In this document: positions 6,760 to 13,433 of the stretch, one piece after another
Layout of the letters: every line of letters begins with the position of its first letter
How positions within the stretch are numbered: the first letter of the stretch is position 1
Source: UBA4923 sp964486135
Lineage (GTDB): Bacteria > Bacillota > Clostridia > Saccharofermentanales > DTU023
Assembly (NCBI GenBank): GCA_964486135.1
Contig: CAZAKT010000024.1
Span: forward strand, 1 to 22,367
DNA length: 22,367 nucleotides
Reading direction: 5' to 3'
Notes under the pieces: generated by a model
What the model was told of the DNA's origin: nothing
The model's input: the letters and a program-made list of their open reading frames with translations, nothing else
Databases searched by the model: none
Translations under genes and position numbers: made by a program

Positions 6760-7766
6760 AAAGTAGGAAATTACACCGTCTGCTTATCCTGCTGCTCCTG
6801 GGCCTGGTATTTTTATCCCAGGCCTGTGGACCGGGAGCCCTGCCGGGGGAAGAAGGCCTGGACCAGGTGGTCCTGGCCCTTGACTGGACGCCCAATACCA
6901 ATCACGCCGGCCTTTTCCTGGCCAGGGACCGGGGTTACTTTGAAGAGGAGGCCATCGCCCTGGACCTGCGGGAATCCGATATGAACTTCATCGAGATGGT
7001 GGCGGGTGGCACGGCCGCCTTCGGCCTGGCCTCCCAGGAGCAGGTCCTCCAGGCCCGGGCCTCGGAAGCCGGTCTTCCCATTGTCGCGGTGGCGGCCGTC
7101 CTCCAGCACAATACCTCCGGCTTCGCCTCGCCCAAGGACCGCGGGATAGTTGATCCCAAGGGCTTTGAGGGCAGGACCTACAGCGGTTGGGGAACAGAAC
7201 TGGAGTTGGCCATCCTCAAGACACTCATGGAGAAGGAGGGGGCCGACTTCGACAAGGTCCAGGTGATCAACCAATCCGCCGGCAATTTCATTGCCAGCAT
7301 GGAGACCGAGGCTGACTTCGCCTGGATCTACTATGGCTGGGATGGGATTATTTGTGAGCAGGAGTCCTATCCCATCAACTTCATCCCCCTCCAGGCCCTT
7401 GAGCCGGACCTGGACTTCTATTCGCCCGTCATCATTACGAATGAGCGGACAATCGAAGAGAATCCCGATCTGATCAAACGCTTCCTGCGGGCTGCCGAAC
7501 GCGGCTACCTCGATGCCATGGCCGATCCGGAGGCGGCTGTTGGGAGTCTCCTTGAGGCCGCGCCGGAACTTGACGGGAATCTCCTGCTGGCCAGCCAAAG
7601 ATACATTAATGACCATTATCTCCAGGACGCCCCCTGGTGGGGGGCTATGGACCATTCGACCTGGGAGGGCTTTGCCAGCTGGATGGACAGTCACGGTCTC
7701 CTGGACCGGCCCCTGGAGCTGGCCGGGGCCTATGACACTTCCTTCCTGCCCGGGGAGGGGGGATGA
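6756..7766 (+). CDS. thiY: Thiamine-precursor-binding lipoprotein (NMT1/THI5-like)
   Basis: This is the extracytoplasmic substrate-binding subunit, 336 residues. A lipoprotein signal peptide (basic KSRKLHR, Leu-rich core, lipobox LSQAC) puts the lipid-modified Cys at residue 24. The mature part opens with the NMT1/THI5 hallmark LALDWTPNTNHAGLFLA, followed by RGYFEEEAIALDL; aromatic residues in WIYYGWDG and the DWTPNTNH motif are typical of pyrimidine binding in ThiY. The ATG overlaps the thiX stop by four bases and the thiZ start by four bases, so the three are translationally coupled. It probably delivers formylaminopyrimidine or HMP to ThiX. The NMT1 superfamily also includes taurine and nitrate binders, but the TPP riboswitch settles the pathway. 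Confidence 0.92.
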   Translation: MKSRKLHRLLILLLLGLVFLSQACGPGALPGEEGLDQVVLALDWTPNTNHAGLFLARDRGYFEEEAIALDLRESDMNFIEMVAGGTAAFGLASQEQVLQARASEAGLPIVAVAAVLQHNTSGFASPKDRGIVDPKGFEGRTYSGWGTELELAILKTLMEKEGADFDKVQVINQSAGNFIASMETEADFAWIYYGWDGIICEQESYPINFIPLQALEPDLDFYSPVIITNERTIEENPDLIKRFLRAAERGYLDAMADPEAAVGSLLEAAPELDGNLLLASQRYINDHYLQDAPWWGAMDHSTWEGFASWMDSHGLLDRPLELAGAYDTSFLPGEGG

Positions 7767-8512
7767 GCGGGATGGCGAATTCCTTTGAAAATGAAGCCCT
7801 CGTGCTCTCCTGTGACGGCCTTGAGTCCCGCTACGGGGATGAAGTCATCCTCCATGACATCCATCTGACCCTCCATCAGGGGGAGCTGGTCTCCATCCTG
7901 GGCCAGAGCGGCACCGGGAAGACCACCCTTTTCAATCACCTGGCCGGTATTGATCCGGCGGTGAAAGGTCAGATCTTCCGGGCCTCCCGGCCCGGTTATA
8001 TGTTGCAAAAGGACCTGCTTCTACCCTGGAAGCGTCTGATTGACAACGTCTCCCTGCCCCTGGTCCTGGCCGGCGAAAAGAAGCTGGCTGCCCGGGAAAA
8101 GGCCGGAAGTTATTTTGAGACCTTCGGCCTCCAGGGCCTGGCCCACCGCTATCCCTCCCAGCTTTCCGGTGGCCAGCGCCGGCGGGCGGCCTTGCTCAGA
8201 ACCTATCTTTACGCCAATGAGCTCATGCTACTGGATGAACCCTTCACAGGCCTGGACGCCATCACCCGGGGCCAGCTCCAGGAGTGGCTGCTCCAGCACA
8301 AGGAGGCGCTGGGCCTTTCCATCCTCCTGATCACCCACGATATTGAGGAGGCCCTGGCCTTGTCCGACCGGATCTACGTCCTGTCGCCCGGACCACCTTC
8401 AAGCCTGTGGCCCCCACTCCAGGTCTCCAAGGAAGCTGGAGCCGGACCCGATTATCCTGCAAAAGAGAGGCTGCGCCAGGAGATCAGCCGGAGGATATTC
8501 ACTTCCCCGTAA
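7763..8512 (+). CDS. thiZ: ABC transporter ATPase for thiamine precursor uptake
   Basis: This is the cytoplasmic ATP-hydrolysing subunit, 249 residues. Walker A GQSGTGKTT spans 47-55, the Q-loop lies in MLQKDLLLPW (80-89), the signature LSGGQRRRA in 134-142, Walker B and the catalytic Glu in LMLLDEP (154-160), the D-loop in GLD (163-165), and the switch His in LLITHD (188-193). MLQKDLLLPW is characteristic of the SsuB/TauB/ThiZ class. It starts within the thiY stop (ATGA). An ATG at 7772 is a possible alternative start four codons in. Last gene of the riboswitch-controlled operon; I see no canonical terminator after it before mscS. Confidence 0.9.
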   Translation: MSGMANSFENEALVLSCDGLESRYGDEVILHDIHLTLHQGELVSILGQSGTGKTTLFNHLAGIDPAVKGQIFRASRPGYMLQKDLLLPWKRLIDNVSLPLVLAGEKKLAAREKAGSYFETFGLQGLAHRYPSQLSGGQRRRAALLRTYLYANELMLLDEPFTGLDAITRGQLQEWLLQHKEALGLSILLITHDIEEALALSDRIYVLSPGPPSSLWPPLQVSKEAGAGPDYPAKERLRQEISRRIFTSP

Positions 8513-8531
8513 CCCTTCCGCCCTCTTCCGC

Positions 8532-8540
8532 TGTTATACT
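8532..8540 (+). promoter_or_regulatory. Extended -10 promoter for mscS
   Basis: TGTTATACT: TG (8532-8533), one base, then TATACT (8535-8540), five of six matches to consensus. The -35 position is poor. It lies in the 93-base gap between thiZ and mscS, leaving a leader of about 58 bases. Confidence 0.5.
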
Positions 8541-8605
8541 GTGCCTGGCGCGGGGCCGTCCTTGAGACCGCGAAGGCAAACCAAGCCCCGATTGAGGAAA
8601 CCGCC

Positions 8606-9715
8606 ATGCTTATGACCCTTCAGAACCTGTCATCCCTGCTCCCGGAAAGCCTGACCCTGGACCGGTGGTTGCCCACCGCCATCCTGCTCTGCCTTGCCCT
8701 TCTTTTCTTCCTTTTGCGGGGACCTGCCGCCCGCGCCATCCTCTACCTGACCCTTTCACATTCCCGCCAGTATTACCGGGAGGACTACCTCACCATGCGG
8801 CAGGAGATCCTGGAGCCGTTGAAACTCTTCCTGCCCGCTGTCTTCTTCACAGCCGCCTGCCATCTGGCCACCCCCATCCCCTCCCCCTGGTATGACCTCC
8901 TGGTCAAGCTGGCGGATACCGCCATGACGGCCCTGGCCTTCTGGCTCCTTTTCAAAACCGCCATGGTGATCGGGGTCATTATCCTGAGGAGGAGAAGGGA
9001 GGCCGAACAACCGATCGGGGCGGGCGCCACCCTCCTGGTCTCCATGATCCGTGTCGCCCTCATCTTTATCGGGGTATTTGTCATCCTGTCCTACTGGGTA
9101 AAAAATGTGGCTGGCCTGGTAACCGGACTTGGCATCGGTGGCCTGGCCATCACCCTTGCCGCCCAGAGCACCATAGGCAACTTCATTGGCAGCCTGGTTA
9201 TCCTGCTCGACCAGCCCTTCCGTATAGGCGACTGGATCAGCACCCCCGAAGCCAGCGGTGAGGTCGAGTCGATCGGCATCCGGTCAAGCCGTCTGCGGGC
9301 CTCCTCAGGAGCCCTGCTCACCGTCCCCAACAAGACCCTGTCCGATGCTGTCGTGACTAATGAAACGCAGCGATCGAAGAGGAGGATCGAGCTCGATTTC
9401 ATCATCCCCTGGGGTGTTTCGAATGAAAGCTTCGCCCTCTTCCGGGACAGGCTCAATGAGCGACTTTCGGAGCACCCACACATCGAGGGACCGCTTCTCA
9501 TTGTCCTGCGGGCCTTTACGACTGAGGGCGTGAGCGTCTATCTGAGCTGTTATACGGGCAAGGATTACCGGCCAATGATGGTAACACGGGACCAGATCAT
9601 CCGGGCCATCCTGGATATCTCCAATGAGACGGGCTTCTCCCTCACCCTCCCCCGCCGTCTTCTCCTGACACGGGAGGAGGAAGAGAAGCTGCCAGGGCCG
9701 GTCCAGAAGGGATAG
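8606..9715 (+). CDS. mscS: MscS-family small-conductance mechanosensitive channel
   Basis: This is a membrane-tension-gated channel that releases solutes on osmotic downshock. Of 369 residues, hydrophobic segments lie near 22-38, 72-90, 104-127 and 143-163. The pore helix TM3 and following linker are seen as GLVTGLGIGGLAITLAAQ (170-187) with the Gly/Ala pattern of MscS, then STIGNFIGSLVILLDQPFRI (188-207), which begins the beta domain with the family signature. The extra N-terminal helices relative to the 286-residue E. coli MscS suggest a YnaI-like layout. GAGGA lies nine bases before ATG 8606. It has its own promoter; neither neighbour is functionally related. Confidence 0.92.
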   Translation: MLMTLQNLSSLLPESLTLDRWLPTAILLCLALLFFLLRGPAARAILYLTLSHSRQYYREDYLTMRQEILEPLKLFLPAVFFTAACHLATPIPSPWYDLLVKLADTAMTALAFWLLFKTAMVIGVIILRRRREAEQPIGAGATLLVSMIRVALIFIGVFVILSYWVKNVAGLVTGLGIGGLAITLAAQSTIGNFIGSLVILLDQPFRIGDWISTPEASGEVESIGIRSSRLRASSGALLTVPNKTLSDAVVTNETQRSKRRIELDFIIPWGVSNESFALFRDRLNERLSEHPHIEGPLLIVLRAFTTEGVSVYLSCYTGKDYRPMMVTRDQIIRAILDISNETGFSLTLPRRLLLTREEEEKLPGPVQKG

Positions 9716-9720
9716 AAGGC

Positions 9721-9749
9721 TTGCGCCCCGGCGGGTATGGTACTATCAT
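9721..9749 (+). promoter_or_regulatory. Promoter for the 9793-12875 gene group
   Basis: TTGCGC (9721-9726), a 17-base spacer and TATCAT (9744-9749). A TG at 9738-9739 could also serve an overlapping extended -10 TACTAT (9741-9746). The gap holds nothing else apart from the ribosome binding site AAGGAG at 9781-9786. Confidence 0.5.
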
Positions 9750-9792
9750 AAAGCATTAAAAGGATTAGCGTCCTGCCGGCAAGGAGAGAGAT

Positions 9793-10425
9793 GTGAGACA
9801 GCGAAACAAGGTATCGAATGGCCGTCAGCAAAAAAAAGCTTCAAGCGCCGGAAAAAGAAGAAGGACGGCTGAACAGGGCCTGGCCAAGGAGAAGAAGGGC
9901 AAGGGCCGTCTGACAGCCTACGAAAAAAAGCTCAGGTCCGTCTACCTGGGACTGATCGCGCTTTCAATTGTCTTCATCGTCCTCTTTGCCTTCCTGATCC
10001 GCGGCCGGCTGGCCCGGATGATCGGCGCGGATGAAGCGGAGGAACGGCCTGAATACGAGGAGTTCCCCTACCACACCCTCCCCGACTGGGAACTGGAAGA
10101 AACGGACCAAACAACGGATCCTGACGATTCAGGAGGATCCGGCCTGGAGCCCATCCCCGTGATACCGGCAACGCCGCCGGCAGGAGGCGCCCTGACAACC
10201 AAGGCGGCGACCACCACGGCCGCTTCGGTAACAATTGAGCAGGGGACCGCCAGTCCCACCAGCCCCACCAGTCCCCCGACCGGGCCCTCCCCCAGCGGTG
10301 AGCCGACGACGGCAAGCGAAGAGGCTGAGCCGTCAGAGAAAGATCCGACGCAGGCTACTACGTCGAGTACAGAACCACCTGCTGACGAACCCGATGATCC
10401 TGAGGACGGGGCAATAGCAAATTAA
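9793..10425 (+). CDS. Unrecognised membrane-anchored protein with Pro/Thr/Ser-rich tail
   Basis: I do not recognise this 210-residue protein. Residues 1-48 are strongly basic (about 15 Lys/Arg), 51-69 form one membrane helix (YLGLIALSIVFIVLFAFLI), and 70 onward are acidic and then low-complexity, rich in Thr, Pro, Ser and Glu (motifs such as SPTSPTSPP and AATTTAAS), ending without a sorting signal. The charge pattern puts the N-terminus inside and the tail outside the cell. The start is GTG 9793 with AAGGAG seven bases upstream; the overlapping ATG at 9791 meets a stop at once. No enzymatic motif is visible. It could be a wall-spanning linker or a glycosylated stalk, but that is guesswork. 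lemA follows after 77 bases. Confidence 0.75.
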   Translation: MRQRNKVSNGRQQKKASSAGKRRRTAEQGLAKEKKGKGRLTAYEKKLRSVYLGLIALSIVFIVLFAFLIRGRLARMIGADEAEERPEYEEFPYHTLPDWELEETDQTTDPDDSGGSGLEPIPVIPATPPAGGALTTKAATTTAASVTIEQGTASPTSPTSPPTGPSPSGEPTTASEEAEPSEKDPTQATTSSTEPPADEPDDPEDGAIAN

Positions 10426-10502
10426 GATACCGCCGGAAAAGCGGATTAGGGATATGCTGAAAAAAAGAATGCCAGTTGGGCGGGAGCCCACAGGAGGATA
10501 AT

Positions 10503-11072
10503 ATGAAAAAAGCAGGATTAAAACCGGGGCTCATGATCCTGGTGATTGTTATCGCGGTCATCGCCGTGCTGGCCGGGGTCTTCATCTCCTATCACAACCG
10601 ATTCGTCAGAGCCGACGAATCGATCAATCAGGCCTGGGCCCAGGTCCAGACCCAGTACCAGCGCCGGGCGGATCTCATTCCCAACCTGGTGGAGACGGTC
10701 AAGGGCTATGCCGCCCACGAAGAGAATCTCCTCAAGGAAATCACAGGGATGCGGTCCCGCTATAACGAGGCGTCAACACCCGGGGAACTGGAAGAGGTTG
10801 ACCAGGATTTCCAGAAGGCCATCAATATCGTGGTTGAAAATTATCCCGAGCTGAAGGCCAATGAGAACTTCCTGGCCCTTCAGGCCGAACTGGCCGGCAC
10901 GGAGAACCGGATTGCGGTCGCCAGAAAAGACTTCAACGACGTCGTGGCAGATTTCAACCGTTCCGTCCGCACCTTCCCGGGCAATCTCTTTGCCAAGCTT
11001 TACGGTTTCAGCGTGCGCGATATGTTTGAGGCGCAAGCGGGTTCGGAAACAGCGCCTGTCGTCACTTTTTAA
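10503..11072 (+). CDS. lemA: LemA family protein
   Basis: This is a membrane-anchored helical-bundle protein of 189 residues. The N-terminal membrane helix is at about 9-29, followed by the family core: NQAWAQVQTQYQRRADLIPN (42-61), LVETVKGYAAHE, then the conserved end FNRSVRTFPGNLFAKLYGF. ATG 10503 is chosen because AGGAGG sits six bases upstream (10492-10497); the in-frame start at 10476 has none. LemA proteins commonly pair with TPM-domain membrane proteins, as here, but their function is unsettled. A small TGGGC-GGGA-GCCCA hairpin lies just before the binding site. Confidence 0.93.
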   Translation: MKKAGLKPGLMILVIVIAVIAVLAGVFISYHNRFVRADESINQAWAQVQTQYQRRADLIPNLVETVKGYAAHEENLLKEITGMRSRYNEASTPGELEEVDQDFQKAINIVVENYPELKANENFLALQAELAGTENRIAVARKDFNDVVADFNRSVRTFPGNLFAKLYGFSVRDMFEAQAGSETAPVVTF

Positions 11073-11093
11073 GGCAGGGAGAGCGGCCCGGCC

Positions 11094-11879
11094 ATGAAGG
11101 TCTCTTCGCCCGTGATTGAGAAGGCAGCCTGGCGGCCTTATGCCGCCCTGCTCCTTTTGCTTTTTATCCTGCCGGTTTTACTGGGTTTTACGGTGCCGTC
11201 CAATCCGGGCGACGACTTTGCCTTCGATACGACGGGCAGTCTATCAGAAGAAACCCTCCAGACCATCCGGCAGGTCAACGGGCAGATCTCGGGAACCGGG
11301 GCCCAGATCGTCGTCTGTATGATCCCGACCCTGGGAGACGACAGCATTGAAGACGCGGCCCTCGCCATTTTCCGTGACTGGGGAATCGGAAGCCGGGAGA
11401 AGGACAACGGGGTCCTGCTCCTGATCGCAAAAGAAGACAGGAAGCTTCGCATCGAGGTTGGTTACGGTTTGGAGGGAGCCATTCCCGACAGCGTGGCCGA
11501 CCGTATCATCCGGAATGTAATCGCGCCTTCCTTCCAGGAGGAGGATTATGATCAGGGGGTCCTGGACGGTTTCAACGCCATCGTGACCCGGGTCGCGGAA
11601 GAATACGACCTGGAGATCGATGCCGATGGCTACATTCCTGTCGACAGCGATGACTCAGACAGCATGAGCGCAGCGGAAACTGTCTTCATGGTCCTCATCG
11701 TCATCCTTATCCTCTTTACCTATTTTGGCCGCTTCTTCAGGTTTCTGCCCTTTGGTGGCGGCGGACCCCGTACAGGTGGCTGGATGGGAGGTTCCTCGGG
11801 CGGTGGGGGTTTCGGCGGTGGCGGCGGCGGTTTTGGCGGCGGTTCATCCGGTGGCGGCGGCGCGTCGGGAGGGTGGTAG
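11094..11879 (+). CDS. TPM-domain (YgcG-like) membrane protein with Gly-rich tail
   Basis: It has 261 residues. A signal or membrane segment lies at about 16-32, the TPM domain at about 45-175 (SLSEETLQTIRQVN, then GAQIVVCMIPTLG, DWGIGSREKDNGVLLLIA, RKLRIEVGYGLEGAIPD), a second membrane helix at about 198-220, and a C-terminal tail made almost wholly of Gly with Ser and Phe, ending GGW. This order matches the YgcG/TPM_phosphatase family, whose members have been linked to phosphatase activity or membrane-protein repair in other organisms. It follows lemA by 21 bases and precedes the kinase gene by three, consistent with one operon. The ribosome binding site (AGGGAG) is farther than usual from the ATG. 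Confidence 0.9.
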   Translation: MKVSSPVIEKAAWRPYAALLLLLFILPVLLGFTVPSNPGDDFAFDTTGSLSEETLQTIRQVNGQISGTGAQIVVCMIPTLGDDSIEDAALAIFRDWGIGSREKDNGVLLLIAKEDRKLRIEVGYGLEGAIPDSVADRIIRNVIAPSFQEEDYDQGVLDGFNAIVTRVAEEYDLEIDADGYIPVDSDDSDSMSAAETVFMVLIVILILFTYFGRFFRFLPFGGGGPRTGGWMGGSSGGGGFGGGGGGFGGGSSGGGGASGGW

Positions 11880-11882
11880 TCT

Positions 11883-12875
11883 ATGGCGGAATTCTCAGAA
11901 CTTCTTGTTTGGACGATTGAGGATCTGGAGCGTAATCTGGGCCGGGCCAAATTCCGTGAATTTGTCAGGCAGTCGGAGGAGCGGTTCACAGACCAGGTCG
12001 AGACCATCGCCCGGCACATCCAGAACCACCCCGATATAAGGGCCATCTTCGTCTCCGGACCGACCTCGTCCGGTAAGACGACCTCCTCCATGCTCATGTC
12101 CAAACGTTTGACGGAGTCGGGTCTTCGCACCTTCCACCTGGAACTTGACGATTATTACCGGCCCGAGCAACTCCGTTACGATGAAGAGGGCCGGCCGGAT
12201 TTTGAGAGCATCGACACAATCGATCTGGAGTTGCTGGGCAATGATCTGGAAAAGCTTTTTGACAATCAGGAAGTTGCCATCCCCACCTTTGATTTCCATA
12301 CCCGTGAGCGCCATTACCTGGCCGACAAGACCCTCTGCCTGTCCGAGGGTGATGTCCTCCTGGTGGAGGGCCTGCACGGCCTGTCCGATGTGATCATGGA
12401 CAAGTTGCCCAAGGAAAGGCGGGTCAGCTATTTCATCCTGCCCCACGGCCGGGTCCTGTCGGACCGCCGCATGCTGTCGGGGAGTGATATAAGGATTCTG
12501 CGCCGGATCAGCCGGGATGTCCGCCACAGAGGGGCGACGGCCATCGACACCATCGACTACTGGCCCATGATAGACCGGGCGGAAAGCGATTTCATCCCCC
12601 GCTACCTGGAGGCGGCAGATTTCTACATCAACTCCGTCCTTTCCTATGAGTTCATGGTGGTCGGGCCCATGGCCCGGGTTGAGATTGAGCGGTCGCTCGA
12701 CCGTTTCTTCAGGGGGGAATTGCCCCCCTCCTCCTATACTAAAAATCCTTCCGGCCATTCCGACTTGAGACGGGCCATCAACGAAGCCGTCCGCCTGTCC
12801 GCGGTCTGTGAACAGCTTCCGGCCGTCGATCCCTCCTTCGTCCCTGACGACTCCATCCTCCAGGAATTTCTTTGA
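11883..12875 (+). CDS. Uridine-kinase-like P-loop kinase, lacking the N-terminal TGS part
   Basis: It has 330 residues. The P-loop GPTSSGKTTS is at 59-68, the substrate-side motif ELDDYYRP at 87-94, then DFESIDTIDLEL, PTFDFHTRERHYLA and LLVEGLHGLSD (159-169), all features of the phosphoribulokinase/uridine kinase family. The arrangement matches the kinase half of clostridial nucleoside kinases of about 550 residues, which carry a TGS/threonyl-tRNA-synthetase-like region in front. Here only about 55 residues precede the P-loop, and the start directly follows the TPM gene, so the short form seems genuine rather than a miscalled start. Phosphorylation of a nucleoside such as uridine is the likely reaction; the exact substrate is unknown. 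GGTGG six bases before the ATG may serve as binding site. Confidence 0.85.
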   Translation: MAEFSELLVWTIEDLERNLGRAKFREFVRQSEERFTDQVETIARHIQNHPDIRAIFVSGPTSSGKTTSSMLMSKRLTESGLRTFHLELDDYYRPEQLRYDEEGRPDFESIDTIDLELLGNDLEKLFDNQEVAIPTFDFHTRERHYLADKTLCLSEGDVLLVEGLHGLSDVIMDKLPKERRVSYFILPHGRVLSDRRMLSGSDIRILRRISRDVRHRGATAIDTIDYWPMIDRAESDFIPRYLEAADFYINSVLSYEFMVVGPMARVEIERSLDRFFRGELPPSSYTKNPSGHSDLRRAINEAVRLSAVCEQLPAVDPSFVPDDSILQEFL

Positions 12876-12915
12876 TCAGCCGAACAGCCTCTGGTAACGG
12901 GTGACACTACAGCGG

Positions 12916-12946
12916 CATTCCGGAATCACTATCATAGTTCCGAATG
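12916..12946 (+). promoter_or_regulatory. Inverted repeat around a possible -10 box upstream of trxA
   Basis: CATTCCGGAA (12916-12925) and TTCCGAATG (12938-12946) are inverted copies differing by one extra C. They enclose TATCAT (12930-12935), a possible -10 hexamer without a convincing -35. The left arm contains the palindrome ATTCCGGAAT. The layout resembles an operator over a promoter, or a stem in the transcript; which one is not decidable here. Confidence 0.35.
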
Positions 12947-13000
12947 AAAGCACCGGTTCGCCCCATCCGGCTGGCCGGAGACCAGGAACAGGAGAGAAAA

Positions 13001-13318
13001 ATGGAAATAATCAAGCAGGACAATTTTGACGAAAAAGTGCTGGGGAGCGATCTCCCGGTTTTGATCGATTTTTGGGCGGAGTGGTGCGGACCTTGCAGAA
13101 TGGTGGGACCAGTCGTCGAAGAGCTGGCGAAAAACTACCAGGGCAAGGCGCTTGTCGGTAAGGTCAACGTCGACGAGGAGCGCAGTCTCGCGCAGAAATA
13201 CCGCGTCTTCAGCATCCCGACGCTTTTTATATTTAAAGACGGTCAGGTCGTCGATCAACTGGTCGGTGCCCGTCCCTATGAGGACATTGCCCGGGTGCTC
13301 GATAAGCACGTGGGCTAA
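13001..13318 (+). CDS. trxA: Thioredoxin
   Basis: This is a cytoplasmic disulfide reductant, 105 residues, the standard single-domain length. The active site WCGPC is at 28-32, within DFWAEWCGPCRM; the cis-proline is in SIPTL (Pro73); the FIFKDGQVVDQLVGA strand-turn is typical. ATG 13001 has AGGAGAG four bases upstream; an in-frame ATG at 12944 falls inside the upstream inverted repeat and would add 19 atypical residues. It is probably a single-gene transcript, with its own promoter region and a strong terminator. Confidence 0.97.
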   Translation: MEIIKQDNFDEKVLGSDLPVLIDFWAEWCGPCRMVGPVVEELAKNYQGKALVGKVNVDEERSLAQKYRVFSIPTLFIFKDGQVVDQLVGARPYEDIARVLDKHVG

Positions 13319-13341
13319 GTCCCGGCCAAGAGCTTTGAAAG

Positions 13342-13377
13342 CCCACGCGGATTCAGGAAGAGACGCGTGGGTTTTTT
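13342..13377 (+). terminator. Intrinsic terminator after trxA
   Basis: CCCACGCG (13342-13349) pairs perfectly with CGCGTGGG (13364-13371) across a 14-base loop, followed by TTTTTT (13372-13377). The A-run before the stem can pair with the T-run, lengthening it. Confidence 0.93.
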
Positions 13378-13433
13378 GATTGTGGGGGAAGCAAGGCCGC
13401 CAGGCCGAAGATGAAAGAGCGGAGGATAAGAGG

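Noticed and set aside
6813..7694. 293-codon minus-strand open frame opposite thiY
   Set aside because: Shadow of a lipoprotein gene with a lipobox and NMT1/THI5 motifs; no signal or domain in the antisense product.
11740..11878. Gly-codon repeats in the TPM gene as a DNA repeat element
   Set aside because: The GGC/GGT runs encode the Gly-rich tail usual for this family, so the repetition is explained by the protein.
11895..12758. 287-codon minus-strand open frame opposite the kinase gene
   Set aside because: The plus strand encodes a P-loop kinase with ordered motifs; the antisense frame has none.
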